A stretch of DNA of 64,000 bases. Origin: Mucilaginibacter saanensis. Its GTDB lineage: Bacteria > Bacteroidota > Bacteroidia > Sphingobacteriales > Sphingobacteriaceae. The stretch's first letter is position 1; each line of letters opens with the position of its first letter. A program made the position numbers and the translations under genes. Under the pieces are notes generated by a model that did not search any database, was not told where the DNA came from, and saw only the letters and a program-made list of their open reading frames with translations. The stretch is from NCBI RefSeq assembly GCF_014200575.1, contig NZ_JACHBZ010000007.1, positions 1 to 64,000 of the forward strand. Reading direction: 5' to 3'. Shown here in pieces: positions 52,872-61,578 of the stretch.

Positions 52872-54527
52872 TTATTTTCCCATTGACTTATCCCTGATCA
52901 ATTTAAACTCTGAGCCGGGTTTCCAGCCGGGGAAGGTGGTTTCGTTACTTAGTTTGGTACCCACCCGGTAAAGGATATCGGCTATCTGAGCCATACCGGT
53001 GGCGTCCATATCGGCGCTGTAATTATCGGCCGGTTGGTGGTAACGCTGCTCATTGTACTCTTTTTGTTTGTCTTCGCCATAGGTAGCCCCATGTGTTTTA
53101 CTGATGCTGCCATTGTTAATGTCAAGCGCAGGTACACCCAGTTTAGCAAAGTTAAAATGATCAGACCGGTAATAGCTGCCCGCACCCGGGTGGCGGTCGC
53201 CTACGGTGGTCAGGCCGTCCTGTTTGGCAATGTCGGCCACATAGTCTTCCAGTTCATTTTGGCCCTTACCGGTTATGGCAATATCGGTAGTTTCGCCGTA
53301 GTTGCCCAATGCATCCATATTTAAATCGGCAACAGTTTTATTAAGCGGATACACCGGGTGGGTAGCATAAAACTCTGACCCTAACAAGCCCTGCTCTTCG
53401 CCGGTTACGGCTAAAAATACAATGGAGCGTTTAGGTTTTTCCTTAGCTTGCTGAAATGCTTTAGCTACGCTGATGATAGCTGCTACACCGCTGGCATTAT
53501 CAACCGCACCGTTGTAAATGCTGTCGCCTTTGGCATCGGGTTTTCCAATACCCAGGTGGTCCCAGTGGGCCGTGTACAAAATGTATTCGTTGGGTGATGT
53601 GCTGCCTTTTATGGTGCCTACAACATTATGGGAGGTAGAGTATTTAAGCTTATTGTTGATGGTTAAAGAAACCGATCTGTTAAGCGGAACGGCCTTGAAG
53701 CTTTTACTGCGGGCAATGGCCCTGATATCGCCGGTAATGCCAGCGTCAGCAAAAAGTTTTTTAGCGGCATCTTCGGTAATCCATCCTTCAACCTTGCAGC
53801 GCGACAGGTGCTTGTCTTTTTGAGTAAGGTACAGTTTGGCACCCGAATTACTGTTGGATACTACGCCCCAGCCATAGCTGGCCGGCTCTGTTTGGTGTAC
53901 AATAATAACACCCGCGGCTCCCTGGCGGGCGGCCTCTTCAAATTTGTAGGTCCAGCGGCCATAGTAGGTCATGGTATCGCCTTTAAATAAGCTTGGATCG
54001 CCGCTTTTAAAGCCGGGGTCATTTACCAGTACAACTACTGTTTTTCCTTTTACATCTAAACCGGCATAATCATTCCAATGATATTCCGGGGCAACAATAC
54101 CATATCCAGCAAAAATAAGTGCTGAGTTTTTGAGTTGCACCGCATCAACTTCCTGGCGGCTAAAGGTTACAAAGTCAGTTAAAGTATGCAGACTCAAGGG
54201 TGATTTACCACCGCTGATCTCCATAGTTTCTGAGGGCTTGCTGGTGATCTCTACCATGGGCACGTCCTGTAAATAGCTTCCGTTATTGCCGGGCTCCAGT
54301 CCGGCCTTTTTAAACTCCGAAGAGATGTAATTGGTCGCTTTTACTTCGCCGGGGGTAAAAGGTTTGCGCCCGGTTAACGAATCATTGGCCAGCACCGCAA
54401 TGTGCGATTTTATTTCATCGGCCGATATAGCCTTTGCGGCCTCTTTACTGCTGTTATTATTCTGACTGCACCCGGTAAGCAGGGCAAAGCCGGTTAATGC
54501 CAACAGGTAATTGTATTTGTTGTTCAT
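52872..54527 (-). CDS. M28 family metallopeptidase lipoprotein with PA domain
   Basis: A 551-residue lipoprotein: signal LLALTGFALLTGC (Cys near residue 20). A protease-associated domain (about 120-260) sits in the N-terminal half. The aminopeptidase core follows, with zinc ligands in AHWDHLGIG, NGAVDNASGVAAI, VTGEEQGLLGSEF, NLNMDALGN and YYRSDHFNFAKLG. It likely degrades peptides in the periplasm or at the outer surface. Frame upstream of this Met is open but not used. A terminator lies downstream. Confidence 0.93.
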   Translation of the reverse strand: MNNKYNYLLALTGFALLTGCSQNNNSSKEAAKAISADEIKSHIAVLANDSLTGRKPFTPGEVKATNYISSEFKKAGLEPGNNGSYLQDVPMVEITSKPSETMEISGGKSPLSLHTLTDFVTFSRQEVDAVQLKNSALIFAGYGIVAPEYHWNDYAGLDVKGKTVVVLVNDPGFKSGDPSLFKGDTMTYYGRWTYKFEEAARQGAAGVIIVHQTEPASYGWGVVSNSNSGAKLYLTQKDKHLSRCKVEGWITEDAAKKLFADAGITGDIRAIARSKSFKAVPLNRSVSLTINNKLKYSTSHNVVGTIKGSTSPNEYILYTAHWDHLGIGKPDAKGDSIYNGAVDNASGVAAIISVAKAFQQAKEKPKRSIVFLAVTGEEQGLLGSEFYATHPVYPLNKTVADLNMDALGNYGETTDIAITGKGQNELEDYVADIAKQDGLTTVGDRHPGAGSYYRSDHFNFAKLGVPALDINNGSISKTHGATYGEDKQKEYNEQRYHQPADNYSADMDATGMAQIADILYRVGTKLSNETTFPGWKPGSEFKLIRDKSMGK

Positions 54528-54686
54528 AACGATAGTGTTTATCCCAAAAGTAATTAAACGAAATGTTTGCTGCAAGGGGAGGGATATAAGTAGGCAGTGT
54601 TGAAGAAAAATAGGGTTTGTGAAGACACAAATCCCGGGGAAAGGAAATGTCTGCTGCAAGCGTGGGGAGAAAGCCGCCAAAACAAA

Positions 54687-54764
54687 ATGTCATCCTGAAC
54701 GAAGGATCTGCTTTTGAACTTACATAGCTCGCCCAATAGATCCTTCGTACCTCAGCATGACAAT
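54687..54764. repeat. Family C inverted repeat
   Basis: CATCCTGAACGAAGGATC on the left and AGATCCTTCGTACCTCAGC with ATGAC on the right. Its right end (CTCAGCATGACAATAT) is included in the 74-bp tandem duplication that follows. Confidence 0.6.
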
Positions 54765-54898
54765 ATATATTAAAAGAATACTTACTTAATCAATCCACTC
54801 AAATTTGGTGTATGGTACCAATACCTCAGCATGACAATATATATTAAAAGAATACTTACTTAATCAATCCACTCAAATTTGGTGTACGGTACCAGTAC
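54751..54898. repeat. 74-bp tandem duplication covering the serS 3' end
   Basis: Units 54751-54824 and 54825-54898 differ at two positions only. The second unit contains the last 12 codons and stop of serS. The first unit repeats that segment as an unused tail; both differences are synonymous in the serS frame (Leu TTG/CTG, Pro CCA/CCG). Confidence 0.85.
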
Positions 54899-56131
54899 CT
54901 CGGGTATTTTAATACCTTTTTCGGTTTGGTTGTTTTCCAGCAGGGTGGCTACAATGCGCGGCAGGGCCAGGGCACTGCCATTCAGGGTATGTGCCAGCTG
55001 GGTTTTACCTTCGGCATTGCGGAAACGCAGTTTTAAACGGTTGCTCTGGAAAGTTTCAAAGTTTGATACGGAAGATACTTCTAACCAGCGTTGTTGTGCC
55101 GCACTCCAGGTTTCCATGTCGTAAGTTAAGGCAGAGCCAAAGCCCATGTCGCCGCCGCAAAGGCGCAGCACACGGTAAGGCAAACCTAAGTTTTGCAGCA
55201 AGCCTTGTACGTGGGCGCTCATTTGCTCCAATGTTTCGTATGATTTATCGGGATGCACTACCTGTACAATTTCTACCTTATCAAACTGGTGCAGGCGGTT
55301 TAAGCCACGTACATGCGCACCATAAGATCCCGCTTCCCTGCGGAAGCAAGGCGTGTGCCCGCAATGCTGTACCGGCAATTCATCAGCCTTCAATATCACA
55401 TCGCGGAACATATTGGTAATAGGTACCTCGGCGGTTGGTATCAGGTATAAATTATCCAGGCCAACAAAGTACATCTGTCCCTCTTTATCAGGCAGCTGTG
55501 ACGTACCAAAGCCTGATGCCTCGTTTACCATTAAAGGCACGCTTACTTCGCTGTAGCCTGCTTTTTCGGCTTCGTCAATAAAATAGTTAATAAGGGCGCG
55601 TTGCAGCTTGGCTCCTTTATTTTTATATACAGGGAAACCTGCACCGGTTATTTTAACGCCCAGTTCAAAATCAATCAGGTTATATTTTGCGGCCAGCTCC
55701 CAATGCGGCAGGGCGGTGGTAGGCAGATCGGGTTTAGCACCGTTCTCCAATACCACCTCGTTTTCTTCGGGTGTTAAGCCTTTGGGTACGGAGCTGTGCG
55801 GCAGGTTGGGCAGCAATACCAGTTTTTGATACAGTTCTTCTTCGGTAATGGCTAATTGCTCGCCAAGCTTTTTGATATCTTCTTTCCAGGTACCTGTTTT
55901 TGATTTGATGCCTTCTGCCTCGTCCTTTTTGCCGGCACGCATCAGTTCGCCAATTTGTTTGGCAGCTGCATTGGCCTCGGCCGAGATGTTATCCATGCTG
56001 GTTTGAGTCTGACGGCGTTTATCGTCTAATTGAAGAATTTCATCAACCAGTTCAGTCTGTTTAAAATTTTTTACAGCCAAACGTTCTAAAACCTGTTCCC
56101 GGTTATCGCGGATATAACTAACTTGCAGCAT
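54860..56131 (-). CDS. serS: Serine-tRNA ligase
   Basis: Charges tRNA-Ser. The 423-residue class II enzyme starts MLQVSYIRDN and has the N-terminal tRNA-binding coiled coil (about 25-110). Motif 2 lies near FRREAGSYGAHVRGLNR and motif 3 in LNGSALALPRIVATLLEN near 385. Length is standard. The frame stays open far upstream of this start into the rsmI region but those codons look random. The 3' end lies within a tandem duplication. Divergent from rsmI. Confidence 0.97.
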   Translation of the reverse strand: MLQVSYIRDNREQVLERLAVKNFKQTELVDEILQLDDKRRQTQTSMDNISAEANAAAKQIGELMRAGKKDEAEGIKSKTGTWKEDIKKLGEQLAITEEELYQKLVLLPNLPHSSVPKGLTPEENEVVLENGAKPDLPTTALPHWELAAKYNLIDFELGVKITGAGFPVYKNKGAKLQRALINYFIDEAEKAGYSEVSVPLMVNEASGFGTSQLPDKEGQMYFVGLDNLYLIPTAEVPITNMFRDVILKADELPVQHCGHTPCFRREAGSYGAHVRGLNRLHQFDKVEIVQVVHPDKSYETLEQMSAHVQGLLQNLGLPYRVLRLCGGDMGFGSALTYDMETWSAAQQRWLEVSSVSNFETFQSNRLKLRFRNAEGKTQLAHTLNGSALALPRIVATLLENNQTEKGIKIPEVLVPYTKFEWID

Positions 56132-56328
56132 TATTTTATTTTTTAGGCAAAGATATAACGAGTTGGCGGTTTGCAGTGTGCGGTTTGCAGTTTTTTTGAT
56201 ATTAACTATTATGGAGTTTGCAATGCGTGGTTTGCATAGGTATGCGCCGCGCTTTAACTGCAAACAAATAATCGCCTGCTGCAAACTAATAACTGACCGC
56301 CGCAACCCGATAACCGCAAACTGAAAAA

Positions 56329-57045
56329 ATGCCCGGTAAATTATACTTAGTACCCACCCCAATAGGCAATCTGGAAGATATTACCCTGAGGGCCATACGT
56401 GTTTTAAAAGAGGCCGATTTGATATTGGCCGAAGATACACGCACATCGGCACCGCTGCTGAAACATTTTGATATTCATCAAAAGGTGTTTTCACATCATC
56501 AGCATAATGAGCATCAGTCTTCAAACGAGATTGTAAAGTTTTTGCTGGAAGGTAAAAATATTGCCCTGATATCCGATGCCGGTACGCCGGCCATATCTGA
56601 TCCGGGTTTTTACCTGGTGCGCGAAGCTTTGAAGTTTGATATAGCGGTAGAATGCCTCCCCGGGGCCACCGCCTTTGTGCCGGCACTGGTAAATTCGGGC
56701 TTCCCGACCGATAAGTTTTGCTTTGAAGGTTTTTTGCCGCTGAAGAAAGGCAGGCAAACACGCTATAAGTTTCTGGCTGCAGAAGAGCGTACCATTATAC
56801 TATATGAGTCGCCGCACCGTTTGTTGAAAACACTGGACGAAATGGCGGCCTATTTTGGAGCCGACAGGCAACTGTCCGTATCGCGTGAGCTCACCAAAAT
56901 GTTTGAGGAAACGGTACGCGGTACCGTGGCCGAGGTAAAACTGTATTTTGAAACGCATCCTGTAAAAGGCGAATTTGTGATATGTGTAGCGGGAGCCGAG
57001 GCCAAAATATCAAAGAATAAATATAAAGAGGACGAAGAAGAGTAA
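56329..57045 (+). CDS. rsmI: 16S rRNA (cytidine-1402-2'-O)-methyltransferase
   Basis: A class III (tetrapyrrole-type) methyltransferase of 238 residues. YLVPTPIGNLEDITLRAI near residue 6 and ISDAGTPAISDPGF near 82 form the SAM-binding pocket, and the ADLILAEDTRTS block is family-typical. It modifies C1402 in the ribosomal P site. The C-terminus is short and charged, ending KEDEEE. It is divergent from serS and followed by lnt after a repeat. Confidence 0.96.
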   Translation: MPGKLYLVPTPIGNLEDITLRAIRVLKEADLILAEDTRTSAPLLKHFDIHQKVFSHHQHNEHQSSNEIVKFLLEGKNIALISDAGTPAISDPGFYLVREALKFDIAVECLPGATAFVPALVNSGFPTDKFCFEGFLPLKKGRQTRYKFLAAEERTIILYESPHRLLKTLDEMAAYFGADRQLSVSRELTKMFEETVRGTVAEVKLYFETHPVKGEFVICVAGAEAKISKNKYKEDEEE

Positions 57046-57072
57046 GCTTTTCGACTAAACCAAAATAAAGTA

Positions 57073-57195
57073 TGTCATTGCGAGGAGCAAACAGGATGCC
57101 CCCTCTAAATCTCCCCCAAGAGGGAGACTTCAAAATTTATGTTAAAGCCCTCTCCTTTGGAGAGAGTTGGGTGAGGTTTCGTACCTCGAAATGAC
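57073..57195. repeat. Family B repeat interrupted by another palindromic repeat
   Basis: TGTCATTGCGAGGAGC at 57073-57088 and CGTACCTCGAAATGAC at 57180-57195 are the two arms of a family B element. Between them lies a different repeat, about 57100-57177, with CCCCTCTAAATCTCCCC and a second palindrome CCCTCTCCTTTGGAGAGAG. Confidence 0.7.
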
Positions 57196-57216
57196 GCGGA
57201 GATATTGTATAATTAA

Positions 57217-58839
57217 ATGAAAAAAAACCTTCCCTTAGCCATACTTTCCGGCTTGTTGCTGTGGATAGCATGGCCGCCAACCCCATATACTACTTTCCTG
57301 CTTTTTATTGGTTTTGTACCTATGCTGGTGGCTATGGAAAACATTATTCAGTCAACGGCTCCAAAAAAGGGCAGGCAGATATTTAATGTAACCTTTATTG
57401 GCTTTTTTATCTGGAATACGGCTTCTGTTTATTGGGTGTATAATGCGCTGAAGCAAGTGGGCGACCTGGTGGCCATCCCCATTACGCTGATCCCTTATGC
57501 GCTTGGGCCCCTGCTCATGGCTACGGCTTGCTGGTTTTACTATCGTTTACGGTTGGTAACCAATCGGAGCTATGGTTTAGCGGGTTTGGTTTGTTTATGG
57601 ATAGGTTATGAATACCTGCATCAAAGCTGGGACCTTAATTTTCCGTGGATGACCTTGGGCAACGGTTTTGCGGTGAGCCACCAATGGGTGCAATGGTATG
57701 AATATACGGGCGTTTATGGCGGCACTATATGGATATGGGGACTCAATATCCTGGCATTTTTAATATACACCGGCCTGCGCGAAGCCCAGCCGAAAAAGCT
57801 AAAACTAAAATTAATTACCGGGTTTACGCTATTGCTGGTATTGCCGCTCGGGTTTTCATTATATACCTATTATAGTTATCAGGAGCAAAGTAATCCGGCC
57901 AATATAGTTGCTGTGCAGCCCAACATTGATCCGTATGATAAGGAGGGGATTATACCCGTGGCACAACAGATTGATATGATGACCCATCTGTCTGATAGCA
58001 TTGGGCAGCCCAATACCGAGTTTTTCCTGTGGCCCGAAACTGCCATTCCTGATTATATGGATGAGGACAGGATACACTCCGCCAACTCGTTTATACAGGC
58101 AAAGCGCTTTTTAAACAAATACAAGAACGGTAACCTGCTTACCGGTGCCGAAACCTATAAAATATACAATACCCGGGCCACTTCAACGGCAAGTCCGTCA
58201 GGGCAGGGCGGGCAATTTGCTGACAGCTTTAGTACGGCCTTAAATATTGAAAACAGCGGGCAGGTGCAGTTTTACCATAAATCAAGACTGGTGCCCGGTG
58301 CAGAATCATTGCCATTTGGCAATGCGTTATCGTTTTTAAAACCCGTATTTGAGCATTTAGGTGGAGCCACAGGGGCCTATGGGAGCCAGTCTGATGCAGA
58401 AGTATTTTATTCGCAAAACGGAGTAGGAGCCGACCCGGTGATCTGTTATGAATCTATCTTTGGTGCTTACGTGGCACGATCGGTACATAAGGGGGCCCAG
58501 TTTATTGCCATTATTACCAATGATGGCTGGTGGGAAAATACCTCGGGGAAAGATCAGCACCTGGATTATGCCAAGCTGCGTGCCATTGAAACCCGGCGCT
58601 GGGTTGCCTGCTCGGCCAATACCGGTATCTCGGCTTTTATTAACCAGCGCGGCGATGTGGTGCAGCAAACCAAATGGTGGACAAAAACAGCCATTAAACA
58701 GGATATCAATCTTAACTCCGAGCTTACATTTTATGTAGCGCATGGCGATTACCTACCCAAAGCAGGCAGTTTTATTGCCGTACTGCTCATTGGGTTTGCG
58801 TTAATTGGGGTAAGGTTCAGAAAAAGGGTTGCGGTGTAA
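57217..58839 (+). CDS. lnt: Apolipoprotein N-acyltransferase
   Basis: Adds the third acyl chain to lipoproteins on the periplasmic face of the inner membrane. The 540-residue protein has about seven hydrophobic helices (N-terminal 220 residues and one at the C-terminus) around a nitrilase domain. The catalytic triad is visible: Glu274 in WPETAIPDY, Lys355 in YHKSRLVPGAESLPF, and Cys410 in VICYESIFG. This fits the many lipoproteins in the window. A family D hairpin lies 54 bases downstream. Confidence 0.95.
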   Translation: MKKNLPLAILSGLLLWIAWPPTPYTTFLLFIGFVPMLVAMENIIQSTAPKKGRQIFNVTFIGFFIWNTASVYWVYNALKQVGDLVAIPITLIPYALGPLLMATACWFYYRLRLVTNRSYGLAGLVCLWIGYEYLHQSWDLNFPWMTLGNGFAVSHQWVQWYEYTGVYGGTIWIWGLNILAFLIYTGLREAQPKKLKLKLITGFTLLLVLPLGFSLYTYYSYQEQSNPANIVAVQPNIDPYDKEGIIPVAQQIDMMTHLSDSIGQPNTEFFLWPETAIPDYMDEDRIHSANSFIQAKRFLNKYKNGNLLTGAETYKIYNTRATSTASPSGQGGQFADSFSTALNIENSGQVQFYHKSRLVPGAESLPFGNALSFLKPVFEHLGGATGAYGSQSDAEVFYSQNGVGADPVICYESIFGAYVARSVHKGAQFIAIITNDGWWENTSGKDQHLDYAKLRAIETRRWVACSANTGISAFINQRGDVVQQTKWWTKTAIKQDINLNSELTFYVAHGDYLPKAGSFIAVLLIGFALIGVRFRKRVAV

Positions 58840-58892
58840 TTTAATAAACGGGTGTCATGCTGAGCTTGTCAAAGCATGGTAGCCGGATTTGT

Positions 58893-58927
58893 AAGACTTA
58901 CGAAGTTTTTAAAACTTCGTAAGTCTT
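58893..58927 (+). terminator. Family D palindrome downstream of lnt
   Basis: A 35-bp near-perfect palindrome, AAGACTTACGAAGTTTT and its complement, almost the same as the one behind nadB. Terminator role inferred; no strong T-run follows. Confidence 0.55.
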
Positions 58928-58976
58928 ATCTGCGGATAGGTCCTTCGTTCCTTATGATGACAGTTTTAGATCACAG

Positions 58977-59831
58977 TTACAAACCGTTCCTTTTCAAAAT
59001 AAAGGCCATCAGGTCATGGATGGGCTGTTTGATGATCTTGCCGGTTTTTACGCCTTGTTGCTGGCAAAGTGCCGTAAGCTCTTCGGCAAAGAAGTAGGCT
59101 ATAGAGCCTACAAAGTGGCATTTATAGCGCTGATATTCCGGGTACGATTTGATGTTGCTTTCAATAAACTCCAATAAGCCCCGTTCAAGCAATTCCTGCC
59201 CGTAAGGAGAGGTTTTTATTTCGCTCACAAATTTCGAGAACGACGCGAGATAAGTATTGGCATTGGGCTTTTGATAAACGTTTTTAATCACGATCTCCTT
59301 ATTAAGACCGTATGCTTTATCAAACCGATGGCTGATATCTGCGGGCATATTGCCGTACAAAAAATCGGTGATCATGGCTTTGCCAAACCAGGTTCCTGAA
59401 CCTTCGTCGCCCAAAACAAAACCTAGGCCATGCTGGCCGTCATGTATATTTTCGCCATCAAAATAGGAGATGTTTGAGCCGGTACCCATTACGCAGCAAA
59501 TGCCCTTTTCTTGCCCGCAGGTGGCGTAGGCGCAACCCAGCAAGTCGCTGTCAACACTAATAAAGGCTTTGTTAAATAACTGGCTTATGGCGTTTGAAAC
59601 TATCTCATGCCTGTCTGGACTGGAGCAGCCGGCGCCAAAAAAGTAAATTTCGGTAACCTCATCGGCATGGGCTACCATATCGGGGGCCTGCTCCTGTATT
59701 ATTTTGGCAATTTCCTTTTCAGTTAAGAAGTAAGGGTTTAATCCGGCGGTTTTAAATGATATTGACTCCTCTGGTGTGGTGTTAAGGAGCCAGTCTGTTT
59801 TTGAAGATCCGCTATCGGCTACTAAGATCAT
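58977..59831 (-). CDS. BadF/BadG/BcrA/BcrD-type ATPase (GlcNAc kinase-like)
   Basis: A 284-residue ASKHA-fold protein. The phosphate-1 loop is ADSGSSKTDWLL near residue 5, the phosphate-2/adenosine region CVMGTGSNISYFDG near 108, with the adjacent VLGDEGSGTWFGK near 132. This matches the N-acetylglucosamine kinase-like branch rather than the 2-hydroxyacyl-CoA dehydratase activators, since no Fe-S ligands are evident. MILVADSG start (59831) overlaps the response regulator stop as ATGA. An alternative Met two codons earlier exists. Confidence 0.88.
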   Translation of the reverse strand: MILVADSGSSKTDWLLNTTPEESISFKTAGLNPYFLTEKEIAKIIQEQAPDMVAHADEVTEIYFFGAGCSSPDRHEIVSNAISQLFNKAFISVDSDLLGCAYATCGQEKGICCVMGTGSNISYFDGENIHDGQHGLGFVLGDEGSGTWFGKAMITDFLYGNMPADISHRFDKAYGLNKEIVIKNVYQKPNANTYLASFSKFVSEIKTSPYGQELLERGLLEFIESNIKSYPEYQRYKCHFVGSIAYFFAEELTALCQQQGVKTGKIIKQPIHDLMAFILKRNGL

Positions 59832-60211
59832 GAACAAATTTCTTCAAGCACTTTAAATGTTAGTGGCTTATGTATAAATTGGGTAATGTATTTATTTCCT
59901 GCCGATTGCGCCATATCTGTAGGATCAAGCGACGAGGATAACATAAATATTTTAATGTCTTTTTTATCCATTACAAGAGTGTCGTATTCCTGCAAAAACT
60001 CAAACCCGCTCATCATTGGCATACGGATATCCAAAAATATAACATCGGGCTTTACAGTGCCTTCCTGTAGCAGATTGATAGCTTCGGCCGGCGATTCCGT
60101 TACAATAATGTGTTCGGCAAAATTACTACTTTCCAAAACCTTTCTCGTAACAAAGTTGTCGATGTAGTTATCATCAATCAAAAGGCAGGTTTTGTAGGGA
60201 TTTAACATCAT
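59828..60211 (-). CDS. Stand-alone response regulator receiver protein
   Basis: A 127-residue CheY-like protein without an output domain. Acidic pair LLIDDNYID near residue 12, phosphoacceptor Asp in VIFLDIRMPMMSGFEFL near 60, conserved Thr/Ser in FMLSSS near 90 and Lys in IHKPLT near 115. It is translationally coupled (ATGA) to the GlcNAc-kinase-like gene and lies 45 bases after tolC. No kinase gene is in the window. Confidence 0.92.
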   Translation of the reverse strand: MMLNPYKTCLLIDDNYIDNFVTRKVLESSNFAEHIIVTESPAEAINLLQEGTVKPDVIFLDIRMPMMSGFEFLQEYDTLVMDKKDIKIFMLSSSLDPTDMAQSAGNKYITQFIHKPLTFKVLEEICS

Positions 60212-60256
60212 ATCAAAAATAGCTTTTTTAAGTAATTTAAAGAAGCTATTTTTTTG

Positions 60257-61573
60257 TTATTTGATGCTGATACTGTTGGTGATCTGCTTTAAAGTAACTT
60301 CGGCCAGTTTTGACTGGTATTGCGCCGCAAAAAACTTTGATTGCGCGTCAAGATAGTTGCGTTGCGCCTCCCTGATCTCCAGGGGGGTAATGTTACCCAG
60401 TTTATATTTTTCCAGTGATATATCGAGGTTCTTTTTGGCAATTATCACATTGGCCTGGCCCAGTTTAATGAGGTCAAGACCTGACATATAGCTTACAAAA
60501 AAGTTATTGATCTGTGCCTCAACGTTCAGTCGGGTTTGTTTGGCATCAATGGCCGCATTATCAATTTGTATTTTGGCATTACGCTCGCGCCGGTTTTGGT
60601 TAAAGCCGTTAAAAATATTAATGGTTGCTGTTAAGCCATAATTTAAGCCATGGGTATCCTGCGACAGCGTAAAGCCTGCCGGAGTTTTGTTATTGCTGAT
60701 GGTATAGCCCGATGTTACGGCAACCTGGGGGTATCGCGTGGAACGCACCTGTTTCAGGTTAATTTCGGCCAGGCGCTTATTGATCTGCGCCGATAAAATG
60801 GCGGGGTTTTGCAGCTGCGCACTGTTAATAACATCAACCAGTATAAGTTTGTCGTCAATTTCAATGGTGTCGGCAACTGAAAAATCGGTTTGCAAATCGC
60901 GGATCAGTAGTTGATTGAGCTGTATTTTTATGGCCTTAAATTGTTGGTACTGAGTAACCAGGTTGGCAGTATCGGTGTTAAGGTTTACCTGTGCATTTAA
61001 AACATCAAGCTTAGAAGCCCGGCCTACCTGAAACTTATCATTGGCATAACGCAGTTGGGTGTGCGAAATGGCAATGGCCCCCTTTAGCGCTTTAATTTGC
61101 TCGGTTTGGCTAATAAGATCATAATAAGTAGTAATTACATTGGCAACGGTAGTTTGAATGGTATCTTTTAACCGTATAGCGCCCAGCGTATCAAGCGTTT
61201 TTAACTGGTTATAGTTGGCAAACATGTTAAAGCCATCAAAAATGGTCCAGTTAAGGGCGGCACCATAATTAATACCCGAGTTAAACGCGTTGATATCCTT
61301 AGGAACGCCGCTGCTTAATGTTTGATGTGTACTTTGCCTGCTGTTTGTGGAGGCAAAATTGCCATTTACCTGTGGTAACATACCGGCATTACCAAGTGTT
61401 ACGTTATTGGCAGAAATGGTTTTATTGTTTTGCGACAGCTTGATGTTGTAGTTGTTTTTCAGGGCAATCTCTACCGCATCCTGCAGGGTAAGCATAGGGG
61501 CATCTTGCGCCCATACCCTTACGCTAAAAGCTATGCTGCAAAAAATAAAGAAAGCTGTTTTTTTAGTGATCAT
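60257..61573 (-). CDS. TolC family outer-membrane efflux protein
   Basis: A 438-residue OEP family protein with a Sec signal (FFIFCSIAFSVRVWAQ, cleavage near residue 22). The repeated helix-hairpin pattern is typical: AVEIALKNNYNIKLS near 35 and the second-half repeat LEKYKLGNITPLEIREAQRN near 395. It forms the outer-membrane channel of a tripartite pump; the RND permease gene ends five bases before its start. The periplasmic adaptor would lie beyond the window. Confidence 0.94.
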   Translation of the reverse strand: MITKKTAFFIFCSIAFSVRVWAQDAPMLTLQDAVEIALKNNYNIKLSQNNKTISANNVTLGNAGMLPQVNGNFASTNSRQSTHQTLSSGVPKDINAFNSGINYGAALNWTIFDGFNMFANYNQLKTLDTLGAIRLKDTIQTTVANVITTYYDLISQTEQIKALKGAIAISHTQLRYANDKFQVGRASKLDVLNAQVNLNTDTANLVTQYQQFKAIKIQLNQLLIRDLQTDFSVADTIEIDDKLILVDVINSAQLQNPAILSAQINKRLAEINLKQVRSTRYPQVAVTSGYTISNNKTPAGFTLSQDTHGLNYGLTATINIFNGFNQNRRERNAKIQIDNAAIDAKQTRLNVEAQINNFFVSYMSGLDLIKLGQANVIIAKKNLDISLEKYKLGNITPLEIREAQRNYLDAQSKFFAAQYQSKLAEVTLKQITNSISIK

Positions 61574-61578
61574 ATTGT

